From NCBI GenBank assembly GCA_949752745.1, contig OX457031.1:1928765-1992764 (forward strand): a DNA stretch of 64,000 nt. Direction: 5' to 3'. Origin of the DNA: Protula sp. h YS-2021. Lineage: Eukaryota > Annelida > Polychaeta > Sabellida > Serpulidae. Below the pieces are notes generated by a model. It did no database searches, had not been told where the DNA came from, and saw nothing but the letters and a program-made list of their open reading frames with translations. Both the position numbers and the translations under genes were made by a program. This document shows positions 36,701 to 47,849 of the stretch, piece after piece; the stretch's first letter is position 1, and the number at the start of each line of letters is the position of its first letter.

Positions 36701-37264
36701 AACCCACTTTTTAAAGATTTCAGTATGATTTAAAACACATTCTCTGATGCTGAATAGTCAGTTAATTTGTTTGACGTGTATCCATGCTATGATCTTGATT
36801 GAAAATAGAGAATTACTATTGATTAAGATTCATTGTCGTATTGACCTTACATTATAGGATTAAAATGATTATTAACTTTAACTTTTAACGATCAATACAG
36901 AGATCAATATTCTTTTCGATATCCATAAATTTATATTTAGATCGGTGTTTTTACAAGAACAATACATGATTAAATGCCCGATGTGCATCTAAATAGCCTC
37001 CCAATATAAGATCAATAAATTGAGCTTTTGAAAATTAAAATTTTGTTTAATACAGAATAGAATTCGCATTATGTAATTTAAAGTTAACACGTTATTTCTG
37101 CACTGATTTCATATAATTTGAGTCCAATCCCTCATGTTGAATAGTCAGTTAATTTGGTTGATGTATATCTATGCTATCATCTGGGTCAAAACTAGAGCGC
37201 ATTGGTCCAGCAATTAACATGAAAAATTCTTCTTAAAATTACAAGGTCTAGGCAAGACAGTTGT

Positions 37265-37445
37265 ATTGCGCCTATGGCTGTGTGGATGTGTCTTGCCACG
37301 AAATAACTCCTTGAAATAAAATCAATTGGTTTGAACTAAACGAATGTGCTTTTGTATTGATTTCAATATGAAACATGCGATCGACACTGAATGTGGTGCA
37401 TGCGTACGTATTTACAGATCTGTTTGTATATATGTGGAAGACAAT
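37265..37445. repeat. repeat shared with 39785-39985
   Basis: GCGCCTATGG, AATAACTCCTT, AAATCAATTG.TT.AACTAAAC and CGATCGACACTGAATGTGGT + GCA occur in the same order in both places, covering about 180-200 bases. The two 70-100 codon frames that start in them differ in phase and are not a conserved protein. Confidence 0.8.
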
Positions 37446-37446
37446 T

Positions 37447-37492
37447 GAAGTACACCTCTGTGAGCCGTTTTTGACTCACAGAGGGGCACTTC
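37447..37492. repeat. hairpin, 10-bp perfect stem
   Basis: CCTCTGTGAG (37455-37464) and CTCACAGAGG (37475-37484) are exact inverted repeats around a 10-base loop. An outer GAAGT/ACTTC pair follows after 3 bases. The paralogous copy at 39985 lacks it, so it was inserted or arose after that duplication. Confidence 0.75.
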
Positions 37493-38628
37493 CTTATAAA
37501 TTAAAAAGAATGATCTCGATTGAAAATAGAGAAAGTTTTTATAAGGAAAACGCATTGTGCTATACCTTTTTTGGAAATTACTGTAATAAACATAAACAGC
37601 TTAGTAATCGCTGTAAAAATAACTTCTCTTCTTCACCCCATTTTAGTCAATATATCATTTTTTACTATTTAATTTTATTTAACTAATAGTAATTTAAAAA
37701 TTGGAAATTTTTTGTTATTTGATTTAAAATAAACAACCTAGTTTTATTGATTTCAGTATGATTTAAAACACATTCTCTGATGCTAAATAATCAGTTAGTT
37801 TGCGTGTATCCATGCTATCATCTCGATCGCAAATAGAGAATTACTATTGATTAAGACCCTTAGTGATAGTCAGTATTTTCACATTAGCCTTACATTAAAT
37901 GATTTGAACTGATGATTAATTTTAACTATTAAAGGCTCAATCCAGAGATCAATATTCTTTTCAATATCCATATATTTAAATATGGATCAGTGTTTTCACA
38001 AGAACAACACATGATTAAATGATCGGTGTGCCTCTAAATAACTTTTATAAGATTAATGTATTGAGCTTTCGAAAATTAAAATTTTGTCAAATAAAAAATA
38101 AAATTCTTATTATTTCATTTAAAATAAACTACTTACTCCTGCACTGATTTCAGTATGATTTTAGTCATATTCACTCATGCTGAATGGTCAGTTAATCTGT
38201 TTGACGTATATCCATGCTATCATCTAGGTCAAAAGTAGAGCGCATCGGTCCAACAGTTAACATGAAAAATCATTCATAAACTTATAAATTTTGGACAAGA
38301 CAGTTTTATAGAATAGTAAATGTCTTTGTCGATTTCATTTTTTGTCAAAGCCACAGTAAAGTCAATTTTGCACCGATCGCATGCATATATTTCTTCTATA
38401 GTATGGTGGGCATATTTACACAAGAGAAGTCTGTTGACAAACTAGGTATTTATCTCTGTTGGATGTTATAAACCAAGCCCAGCACCAGCTTTGTAAGCTG
38501 CATTATCAACTGATTCATTTCTTCTGCTTACCAACAATTCTCAGCAATATTATGAAGCTTGTGAGGGAAATAGAATAAAACAAACGTATCGTGAATTGCG
38601 TTAAAAGAGAAGTTGCGTTAAAAGAGGG

Positions 38629-38900
38629 GGTCGGTGGCCGAGTGGTTAAAGACGCTTGCCAGCCATGCAGTTATGGTTCGAATCCCGCTCGTGGTCAGGA
38701 ATCATGGCAATTTGCAAAACCCCCAGGGATGTCGGTGTGCCTATATAGTCCTTCAATACGAAGTTAGGGCTGCATTATTGTTACGCGTATATGCCAATAG
38801 ACAGGGATTTCAGGGACACTATATGGGCATGTCGAAATCATAAAAATCCCGAGTTAAAAAATATAAGTAAAATAAATTAATAAATATACATGTATGCGCA
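38629..38900 (+). mobile_element. tRNA-derived SINE-like copy or tRNA pseudogene
   Basis: TGGCCGAGTGGT (38635-38646) fits the pol III A box of Leu/Ser-type tRNAs, and GGTTCGAATCC (38675-38685) is an exact B box. Their start-to-start spacing of 40 bases is normal. The acceptor and T-stem bases do not pair well, so it is not a functional tRNA. A tRNA-unrelated body follows (CAGGGATGTCGGTGTGCC, CAGGGATTTCAGGGACACTA), ending in an A/T-rich tail near 38855-38900. This is the usual order of a SINE: tRNA head, body, tail. Only one copy is evident in the window. Confidence 0.72.
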
Positions 38901-38999
38901 CATTGTAACCGGTTTGAGCAGGTTGTCTGGGAAATAGGTATATAAAAACTCACTTTTATTACAAATAGCAAAACAGATAATTCATTTATAAATCCCAGT

Positions 39000-40240
39000 T
39001 GATTTTCCACATATATTATAAAATATATATTATAAGATAATGCTTATAAATTGCTTTATTAGGCTTTTGTTTCATTGCAAATATCTCTGTACTTTGCAGA
39101 ATATTGTAAAATATACACAAAAAGTTAAATGTTAAATAAATTATGATGGAAAATGTTTTTGATTTCTATAAGTAACTTACCAAAGCACTGATTTCAATGC
39201 GATCTGAATCATATTCGCTGACAGTGAATTTGCATTTCATATCTTTGAACCGTATCCATAATAACATCCTTACCAAAACTAGCATCCTTTCTAAAATATA
39301 TATGCTCTGAAGCACTGCTGCTAATCTGTTTTATTAGACAATATCGTTGTTTCTTTGGTTACCAACATCTCTTTTACTTAGCGACATTTAAAAAAGGGCA
39401 TGTAAAAAGATAATGCAAAATATGACGTAAAATATATAATGATTGTATTTCAAATAAATAACGTGTCATTGCACTGATTTGAATACGAGTATACTGAATA
39501 CTGAGTACTTATTTTTACTGACACTCGGTTTATAATTCATGCCTTTGATGTGTCTCCATAATAACAAACTTACTAAAAATAAAGAACTTGAGATATCTAA
39601 GTCTAAGTATCTAAGCCACAAATGGGCCTATTACTTAAAACGCATCATTTCACATATAGAGGTGGTTTTAAAAAACTCATGGACAGGCATGGTAACCAGT
39701 ACATAGCTAGATGAGGGATAAATTTTATTTTGTAAACCCTAATATATAAATCATGTTGCGTCATAATCCACGTTTAGGTGTGATTTGCGCCTATGGTTGT
39801 GTGGGTGTTTCCGGTGAATCCTTGCCATGGAATAACTCCTTAAAACGCATTAAAATAAAATCAATTGATTTAAACTAAACGAACTTGCTTTTGTAGTGAT
39901 TTCAATACGAAACACGCGATCGACACTGAATGTGGTGCACACGTGCGTATTTACAGATCTATTTGTATGTATGTGGAAGACAATGGTTTTTACTCATCCC
40001 GATCTACATTAATACCCAAGACGATACTGACAGCAGTACGTGTATTTTGGCGGTATACCGTAAGAAAGACAAGGACCTTTTTCTAAAATACTGCATTGTT
40101 CAAGAGGTTATAGTAGAAGGCACGTTTAATACTTACATATGGCATGCATGAGCCCGTGGTGGGAATGATACATTTTTGGAGTTCTCTCTATATATACTTC
40201 AGTACGGATGGCATACATTTATAAAAAGTCGTTAAGGTAT
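39000..40240. other. unassigned repeat-mosaic sequence
   Basis: Contains fragments of the dispersed themes of 30.4 kb (39180-39290) and the repeat shared with 37.3 kb (39785-39985). Nothing coding or RNA-like is supported. Confidence 0.5.
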
Positions 40241-40243
40241 AAA

Positions 40244-40245
<2 letters not shown>

Positions 40246-40314
<69 letters not shown>
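40246..40314. repeat. (AT)n microsatellite
   Basis: About 69 bases of uninterrupted AT dinucleotide. The 72-codon frame across it is a by-product. Confidence 0.97.
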
Positions 40315-40320
<6 letters not shown>

Positions 40321-40324
40321 TCGG

Positions 40325-40625
40325 TATTGGGGAGACATTTCGTATTTAGAAATAGCCCTTAGGGAGACATTATCATTGGGGAGACATTTTCAATGTCTCC
40401 CTAATGTTAATGCTTATATTCTGTGAACACAAAAAAGCGAAACCTTTATTTTGCGATTAAAAATAAAATAATATAATTTGTTTCGCATTATTTAGAAGTT
40501 TCAACCATATTTGAAAAGTTAAACTTTGTTTGTAAAGCCAATAAAAAATCAGGAATGTTTTCGTCTATATCTCTAACATATTGTAGATGTTGAGATTTAG
40601 ACCTTAGGGAGACATACCTTTTTTG
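40325..40625. repeat. GGGGAGACAT motif cluster with hairpin
   Basis: GGGAGACAT occurs at about 40330, 40362, 40379 and 40611 (and again at 41590). At 40379-40401 GGGAGACATT and AATGTCTCCC are perfect inverted repeats around a 3-base loop. These may be ends of small elements, but no complete unit could be delimited. Confidence 0.5.
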
Positions 40626-41209
40626 CTAAATTTTACCCATTGATGCTATGTATATCTTTCTTAAGAGCTTTTGATAAAAATATGCACATAAGTAAGTACC
40701 TCTTCATTCTGTTATATACAATGTTTATTACTTTATTTTACTAAAATAAAAATATCAACTTGCATCGAAAAGAAAAACACATCTTCGGTGGCAATATCAT
40801 GGCGGGCACTTGCTGTTGCTAGAGAAGCTGGTATGTACAAATTAGCTAGATTCGGCCATTATTTACCATTAATATTACAGAAAAATAGGATTATGCTAAT
40901 GATTAATATTCATTTTCCCAAATACTGGTTTCAGTATAAAACGTTTATGACTTAAGTTGTTATAAAACAACGAATTGTAGTTTGAGCGAAAATATGCAAT
41001 TTTACGAAGGAAGAAAGGTTCGTTCACCTCAAAATGACTGCATACTCGTCCAACGTTACGGATACATATCCATTCTTATTAAATTAGGCCTTTACGTAGA
41101 TATAAGCATAAAAGGTTTTCGGAATATAAATTTATTCATGGTTTTGCACTGCTGTACGAAACGCATACGAGGGGAGCGATATACGATACGATCGTAGGTA
41201 GCTCCAAGA

Positions 41210-41751
41210 AGCGATCCGCTACTGAGGTTTGGCGGAGCGCTTCAAATCCTCGCTATATAACGATATCAAGTCTACTACGCTCGCTTTGAGGCACCTCTGT
41301 GGTGGTGTGCAAAATACAACGACCCACAAGTCTTTATTGGCATTGAATTGAATTGCTTGAGGCCCTCAAAGTACAACGGAAATGACACAAAACTTCTATG
41401 CTACGCTTTCTTTTAAAAACAAAATACGGAAATGACAACAAATCTCGCGTATTAACTGAAATTTGTTCACATCCAGAGAGCATAGTTTATTACGTGAAAA
41501 AGTGACGATAAATTTTGTAATTATCCACCAAACACACAGACATATACACACACACAGAAGGTACAAACACTTTATGTCCTGCTCGGTCGGGGAGACATAA
41601 TAAAGGAAAAGTAATGAAAAATACTGTGTTAAAGGTGTCTCGGTACTGGGGATCGGAGTGCCGCTTCAATTACTCGCTATATAAACATTCAGTTGATCTC
41701 ACTTCGAGGCACATCAATGAATAGCTCCGAGTCAGCTCTTCCAGGTACATA
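41210..41751. other. diverged flank of the 1.92-kb repeat complex
   Basis: Two loose copies of a CTCGCTATATAA...CTTCGAGGCAC-like phrase (about 41250 and 41665) are present, plus a CA-rich stretch at 41535-41560. No gene is seen. Confidence 0.45.
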
Positions 41752-43317
41752 TTCATTCTTATTACAATGTGCCTTTACGTAGATACACGCATAAGAGGTG
41801 TTCGAAATTTACCTTTTTGTTATTAATAGTTGGTCTACGACTTTGTATTCCCAGTGGGGGTAGAAGAATGAAGGGTTTCATTTTTATGCAAATATGCAGG
41901 AACCAGGGCCAGATCCGAGTCAGCTCTGACTTTAATAATTTGATATATCTCTCTGTATGCCCTGCTCCCTAGCTATAAACAAATGTTGCTAGAGAAGCTG
42001 GTATGTACAGCTTATCTAGTTTCAGCCATTATCTGCCATTAATATCACTGAATAGGATTATACTAAGAGGGCAGGTGACAGCACACAATTGGCTATGTGC
42101 AAAATACCTCAGTGGTGATGACGTTTGAATGGACGTAAAATGTGATATGGAAAAGCATTGCGCAACTTTGCATATACATGTTAATGGCCGCAAATTAAAA
42201 AGAAAAGAAAAGGCTCTATAGTTGAGCAGGGAATTTTGAGTATAAAATACGCATGTTATTTGCTGTCAGTGTGGCTATGCGCGAAGAGCTAGGAATTCAG
42301 ACAAGTACTAAGAGAAGGGTTGCCAGGGCATCTTTGTTTGGGTACCGTTGAAATGGTATTTGTCTTAACTATACATCCCTAGGTATATTTCTTCAACACA
42401 GCATATATTCCGTAAAGAAGTGGATAAGAGCAGACAAACGGCTGTGTGCCAGACAGCCGAGTGGGGATGAAGTTTGAATGGACACAAAATTTGATATGAT
42501 AAAGCATTGTGTAACTTTGTATAAGCATGTTTATGACCGCAAATTAAAAAGAAAAGAAATTGCTCTTCAGTTGAGCAGAGAAATTTGACTCTATAATATG
42601 CATTTTACTTGCTGTCGTTGTGGCTGTGTGCGAAGAGCTAGAAATTCAGAGCAGTACTCAAAGAACGGGTGGCAATGTCTCTTTGTATCGGTACCTTTGA
42701 AATAGTATTTGCCGTTAACATACATTCCTAGATAAATTTATTCAACACAGCATATATTACATAAACGAGTAGGTAAGAGCAGATAAATGGCTACGTGCAG
42801 TACAGTCGAGTGGGGATGAAGTTTGAATGGGCACTGAATTGGATATGGTAAAGCATTGCAGAACTTTGCATGCGCATGTTTGTGGTCCCAACACAAAGAT
42901 AAAAGAAATGGCCATGCTGTTGAGCTGCGAATCTGAAGTCTAAAATACGCATATTATTTGCTGACGCTGTGGCTGTACGCGAAGAGCTAGGAATTTGGAA
43001 CCACACTCAAAGAATATTTGCCAACGAATCTTTGAATTGTTACTGTTGAAACAGTGTTCGCCCTAAATATATATTTTTGTGTACATTTCCTGAAGAGAGC
43101 ATATTTTACCTAACGGATTATATGACTGCATTAAATTGCTACGTGCAGATCAGCCGAGTGGGGATGACGTTTGGAGTTTCTTTCGTGCTTTGTAATTGAT
43201 GAAGAATTCCCGTGAACTTTGCCTATAATGTCTTGCTTCGCAAATATCGAAAACTATGAATTTTTGTTTGCTTCATATATTCTTAATTTAAATGTGTTTT
43301 TTTTTATTTATACACAG

Positions 43318-43363
43318 GGTGCATGGCGACTTGTTATGCTACGAGCAGGAGCCGTTTATGGAT
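43318..43363 (+). other. 46-base exon-like cassette (also 45242-45287 and 47164-47209)
   Basis: A long T-run followed by TTTATACACAG immediately precedes GGTGCATGGCGACTTGTTAT, and the block ends at GTAAGTC, an ideal 5' splice site. The same arrangement, 46 bases long, is kept in all three 1.92-kb units, and a damaged copy exists near 57187. All three frames of the cassette are open in copy 1. No neighbouring exon was identified, so this may be chance or part of a non-coding transcript. Confidence 0.25.
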
Positions 43364-43450
43364 GTAAGTCGTGAATAAAATCATTGGAAAAGAAACATGA
43401 GAACGGTCATAAATATATGTTTTAGTCAGCACTTGTCGTTGTTTGCTTTT

Positions 43451-43530
43451 GTGGGTTCGACTCCCACAGAGTGCTTGCATAACGATTTTTTATGCAATCA
43501 ACTGGCACTCTCCGGTAATAGCGCAGCAAG
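43451..43530 (+). other. tRNA-like module with permuted order (B box before A box), copy 1
   Basis: GTGGGTTCGACTCCCAC (43451-43467) is a perfect T-arm: 5-bp stem, 7-base loop, exact B box. AGAGTGC follows directly, as the 3' acceptor strand would. A TTGCATAA/TTATGCAA hairpin and GCACTCT (43505-43511), complementary to AGAGTGC, come next. TAGCGCAGCAAG (43519-43530) matches the A-box consensus at 11 of 12 positions. The order 3' half, linker, 5' half is that of permuted tRNA genes. No proper anticodon arm was found, so function as a tRNA is unproven; a tRNA-derived transposon end is the main alternative. Confidence 0.5.
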
Positions 43531-43664
43531 ATAAGTGTTAGACTAACACATGTTACCAGTACAATAGTTATAGACCAAAATTTCCGCATAGGATAGCAGT
43601 AGTATTAAGGGAAGTGCTACATACTAAAGAAAGTACTGAATGGATAAGGAGTTGCAACATAAAG

Positions 43665-45588
43665 TTCATTCTTATTACAATATGCCTTTACGTAGATACA
43701 CGCATAAGAGGTGTTCGAAATTTAGCTTTTTGTTATTAATAGTTGGTCTACGACTTTCCATTCCCAGTGGGGGTAGAAGAATGAAGGGTTTCATTTTTAT
43801 GCAAATATGCAGGAACCAGGGCCAGATCCGAGTCAGCTCTGACTTTAATAATTTGATATATCTCTCTGTATGCCATGCTCCCTAGCTATAAACAAATGTT
43901 GCTAGAGAAGCTGGTATGTACAGCTTATCTAGTTTCAGCCATTATCTGCCATTAATATCACTGAAAAATAGGATTATACTAAGAGGGCAGGTGACAGCAC
44001 ACAATTGGCTATGTGCAAAATACCCCAGTGGTGATGACGTTTGAATGGACGTAAAATGTGATATGGAAAAGCATTGAGCAACTTTGCATATACATGTTTA
44101 TGGCCGCAAATTAAAAAGAAAAGAAAAGGCTCTATAGTTGAGCAGGGAATTTTGAGTATAAAATACGCATGTTATTTGCTGTCAGTGTGGCTATGCGCGA
44201 AGAGCTAGGAATTCAGACCAGTACTAAGAGAAGGGTTGCCAGGGCATCTTTGTTTGGGTACCGTTGAAATGGTATTTGTCTTAACTATACATCCCTAGGT
44301 ATATTTCTTCAACACAGCATATATTCCGTAAAGAAGTGGATAAGAGCAGACAAACGGCTGTGTGCCAGACAGCCGAGTGGGGATGAAGTTTGAATGGACA
44401 CAAAATTTGATATGATAAAGCATTGCGTAACTTTGTATAAGCATGTTTATGACCGCACATTAAAAAGAAAAGAAATTGCTCTTCAGTTGAGCAGAGAACT
44501 TTGAGTCTATAATATGCATTTTACTTGTTGTCGTTGTGGCTGTGTGCGAAGAGCTAGAAATTCAGAGCAGTACTCAAAGAACGGTTGGCAATGTATCTTT
44601 GTATCGGTACCTTTGAAATAGTATTTGCCGTTAACATACATTCCTAGATAAATTTCTTCAACACAGCATATATTACATAAACGAGTAGGTAAGAGCAGAT
44701 AAATGGCTACGTGCAGTACAGTCGAGTGGGGATGAAGTTTGAATGGGCACTGAATTGGATATGGTAAAGCATTGCAGAACTTTGCATGCGCATGTTTGTG
44801 GTCCCAACACAAAGATAAAAGAAATGGCCATGCTGTTGAGCTGCGAATCTGATGTCTAAAATACGCATATTATTTGCTGATGCTGTGGCTGTACGCGAAG
44901 AGCTAGGAATTTGGAACCACACTCAAAGAATATTTGCCAGCGAATCTTTGAATTGTTACTGTTGAAACAGTGTTCGCCCTAAATATATATTTTTGTGTAC
45001 ATTTCCTGAAGAGAGCATATTTTACCTAACGGATTATATGACTGCATTAAATTGCTACGTGCAGATCAGCCGAGTGGGGATGACGTTTGGAGTTTCTTTC
45101 GTGCTTTGTAATTGATGAAGAATTCCCGTGAACTTTGCCTATAATGTCTTGCTTCGCAAATATCGAAAACTATAAATTCTTATTTGCTTCATATATTCTT
45201 AATTTAAATGTGTTTTTTTTTTTTTTTTGATTTATACACAGGGTGCATGGCGACTTGTTATGCTACGAGCAGGAGCCGTTTATGAATGTAAGTCGTGAGT
45301 AAAATCATCGGAAAAGAAACATGAGAACGGTCATAAATATATGTTTTAGTCAGCACTTGTCGTTGTTTGCTTTTGTGGGTTCGACTCCCACAGAGTGCTT
45401 GCATAACGATATTTTATGCAATCAACTGGCACTCTCCGGTAATAGCGCAGCAAGATAAGTGTTAGACTAACACATGTTACCAGTACAATAGTTATAGACC
45501 AAAATTTCCGCATAGGATAGCAGTAGTATTAAGGGAAGTGCTACATACTAAAGAAAGTACTGAATGGATAAGGAGTTGCAACATAAAG
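43665..45588 (+). repeat. 1.92-kb tandem unit, copy 2
   Basis: 1924 bases, over most of its length nearly identical to units 1 and 3, differing by scattered substitutions and the length of a T-run before the 46-base cassette (about 45210-45229). Its tRNA-like module is at 45375-45454. Confidence 0.95.
45375..45454 (+). other. permuted tRNA-like module, copy 2
   Basis: Same layout: T-arm 45375-45391, AGAGTGC, hairpin, GCACTCT, A-box-like TAGCGCAGCAAG at 45443-45454. The linker reads CGATATTTTATG instead of CGATTTTTTATG. Confidence 0.5.
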
Positions 45589-47515
45589 TTCATTCTTATT
45601 ACAATATGCCTTTACGTAGATACACGCATAAGAGGTGTTCGAAATTTAGCTTTTTGTTATTAATAGTTGGTCTACGACTTTCCATTCCCAGTGGGGGTAG
45701 AAGAATGAAGGGTTTCATTTTTATGCAAATATGCAGGAACCAGGGCCAGATCCGAGTCAGCTCTGACTTTAATAATTTGATATATCTCTCTGTATGCCAT
45801 GCTCCCTAGCTATAAACAAATGTTGCTAGAGAAGCTGGTATGTACAGCTTATCTAGTTTCAGCCATTATCTGCCATTAATATCACTGAAAAATAGGATTA
45901 TACTAAGAGGGCAGGTGACAGCACACAATTGGCTATGTGCAAAATACCCCAGTGGTGATGACGTTTGAATGGACGTAAAATGTGATATGGAAAAGCATTG
46001 AGCAACTTTGCATATACATGTTAATGGCCGCAAATTAAAAAGAAAAGAAAAGGCTCTATAGTTGAGCAGGGAATTTTGAGTATAAAATACGCATGTTATT
46101 TGCTGTCAGTGTGGCTATGCGCGAAGAGCAAGGAATTCAGACCAGTACTAAGAGAAGGGTTGCCAGGGCATCTTTGTTTGGGTAGCGTTGAAATGGTATT
46201 TGTCTTAACTATACATTCCTAGGTATATTTCTTCAACACAGCATATATTCCGTAAAGAAGTGGATAAGAGCAGACAAACGGCTGTGTGCCAGACAGCCGA
46301 GTGGGGATGAAGTTTGAATGGACACAAAATTTGATATGATAAAGCATTGCGTAACTTTGTATAAGCATGTTTATGACCGCAAATTAAAAAGAAAAGAAAT
46401 TGCTCTTCAGTTGAGTAGAGAACTTTGAGTCTATAATATGCATTTTACTTGTTGTCGTTGTGGCTGTGTGCGAAGAGCTAGAAATTCAGAGCAGTACTCA
46501 AAGAACGGTTGGCAATGTATCTTTGTATCGGTACCTTTGAAATAGTATTTGCCGTTAACATACATTCCTAGATAAATTTCTTCAACACAGCATATATTAC
46601 ATAAACGAGTAGGTAAGAGCAGATAAATGGCTACGTGCAGTACAGTCGAGTGGGGATGAAGTTTGAATGGGCACTGAATTGGATATGGTAAAACATTGCA
46701 GAACTTTGCATGTGCATGTTTGTGGTCCCAACACAAAGACAAAAGAAATGGCCATGCTGTTGAACTGCGAATCTGAAGTCTAAAATACGCATATTATTTG
46801 CTGGCACTGTGGCTGTACGCGAAGAGCTAGGAATTCGGAACCACACTCAAAGAATATTTGCCAGCGAATCTTTGAATTGTTACTGTTGAAACAGTGTTCG
46901 CCCTAAATATATATTTTTGTGTTCATTTCCTGAAGAGAGCATATTTTACCTAACGGATTATATGACTGCATTAAATTGCTACGTGCAGATCAGCCGAGTG
47001 GGGATGACGTTTGGAGTTTCTTTCGTGCTTTGTAATTGATGAAGAATTTCCGTGAACTTTGCCTATAATTCCTTGCTTCGCAAATATCGAAAACTATAAA
47101 TTCTTATTTGCTTCATATATTCTTAATTTAAATGTGTTTTTTTTTTTTTTGATTTATACACAGGGTGCATGGCGACTTGTTATGCTAGGAGCAGGAGCCG
47201 TTTATGTATGTAAGTCGTGAATAAAATCATTGGAAAAGAAACATGAGAACGGTCATAAATATATGTTTTAGTCAGCACTTGTCGTTGTTTGCTTTTGTGG
47301 GTTCGACTCCCACAGAGTGCTTGCATAACGATTTTTTATGCAATCAACTGGCACTCTCCGGTAATAGCGCAGCAAGATAAGTGTTAGACTAACACATGTT
47401 ACCAGTACAATAGTTATAGACCAAAATTTCCGCATAGGATAGCAGTAGTATTAAGGGAAGTGCTACATACTAAAGAAAGTACTGAATGGATAAGGAGTTG
47501 CAACATAAAGTTGTT
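45589..47515 (+). repeat. 1.92-kb tandem unit, copy 3
   Basis: Third near-identical unit. After GTTGCAACATAAAGTT at its end it does not return to the unit start but continues into TGTTGATTATTAATAGTG, the same continuation seen at 57522. It therefore keeps the ancestral right junction, while units 1 and 2 show the tandem-duplication junction. Confidence 0.93.
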
Positions 47516-47845
47516 GATTATTAATAGTGTATGTGCGTCAGAAAATGTCTATAAAAGCTTCTCCGCCTATAGGAAAATGCGAGATTTTCTACATCGTTAA
47601 AACAGCATAAAAATAACGGTTTCACTGCCACAGCGTGTTACTTCTAAAGGTTGATAAACTTGATTAACTAGAACATTTAATTAGAGCTTGATTAATTGAT
47701 TAAAGTTATTGGACAAGACCTAAATGGACATACTTAACGCGGGCTGTGCTACCACCAGAGAGCGCTTATTCGTTGCATAAGAAATCGCTATGCAAGCACC
47801 CTGTGGGAGTCGAACCCACAATAGCAAACAGCCCTTAGCGTTAAA
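47270..47845. mobile_element. ~0.57-kb element bounded by inverted tRNA-like modules (copy 1)
   Basis: The left end carries the + strand module (47297-47376). The right end carries the same module inverted: A-box complement CGGGCTGTGCTA at 47740-47751 and T-arm complement GTGGGAGTCGAACCCAC at 47813-47829. The terminal inverted repeats are about 90-100 bases with some substitutions. The interior includes GTGTATGTGCGTCAGAAAAT and AAAGCTTC.CCGCCTATAG, shared with the element at 57290. No transposase is encoded. Clear target duplications were not established. Confidence 0.6.
47297..47376 (+). other. permuted tRNA-like module, copy 3
   Basis: T-arm 47297-47313 and A-box-like sequence 47365-47376, with the acceptor-like pair intact. 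This copy forms the left end of the inverted pair completed at 47740-47829. Confidence 0.5.
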
Positions 47846-47849
47846 TGTT

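Larger units (their letters stand above)
31030..38400. repeat. mosaic of ancient dispersed and tandem repeats
   Basis: A theme of 'AAACACTTTAAT..AAGCCACAGTTAGGTGCA' + 'TTTTGCACCGATGGTGGTGT' + 'GCATATTTCCAC' appears repeatedly, for example near 32250, 32770, 33075, 34980, 35320, 35515, 35850, 35960 and 36330. A second theme, 'GATCAATACAGAGATCAATA' with later TTTACAAGAA, appears near 28610, 33595, 36890 and 37935. A third, 'GCTGAATAGTCAGTTAATTT' + 'GTTTGACGTATATCCATGCT', appears near 28845, 33470, 33850, 36755, 37140, 37790 and 38185. No reading frame is maintained between copies. The short frames across 31.1-37.7 kb are by-products. Confidence 0.75.
41752..43664 (+). repeat. 1.92-kb tandem unit, copy 1
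   Basis: Begins TTCATTCTTATTACAATGTG and runs to the same phrase at 43665. It is about 1913 bases, slightly shorter than the next units, and more diverged at its start. Inside are three ~350-bp sub-repeats that each begin near GTGGGGATGAAGTTTGAATG (about 42110, 42464 and 42811) and a shorter fourth (43160). The unit then has a T-rich stretch, a 46-base cassette between splice-like sites, and a tRNA-like module (43451-43530). Short frames of 67-101 codons are shared between units only because the DNA is nearly identical. Confidence 0.92.

Noticed and set aside
38635..38705. Functional Leu/Ser tRNA gene
   Set aside because: A and B boxes are good, but the acceptor and T-stem do not pair and a SINE-like body follows.
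43640..46742. 81-, 71- and 101-codon frames shared by the 1.92-kb units
   Set aside because: Identical because the units are near-identical DNA; frames are on both strands and none has a recognisable domain.
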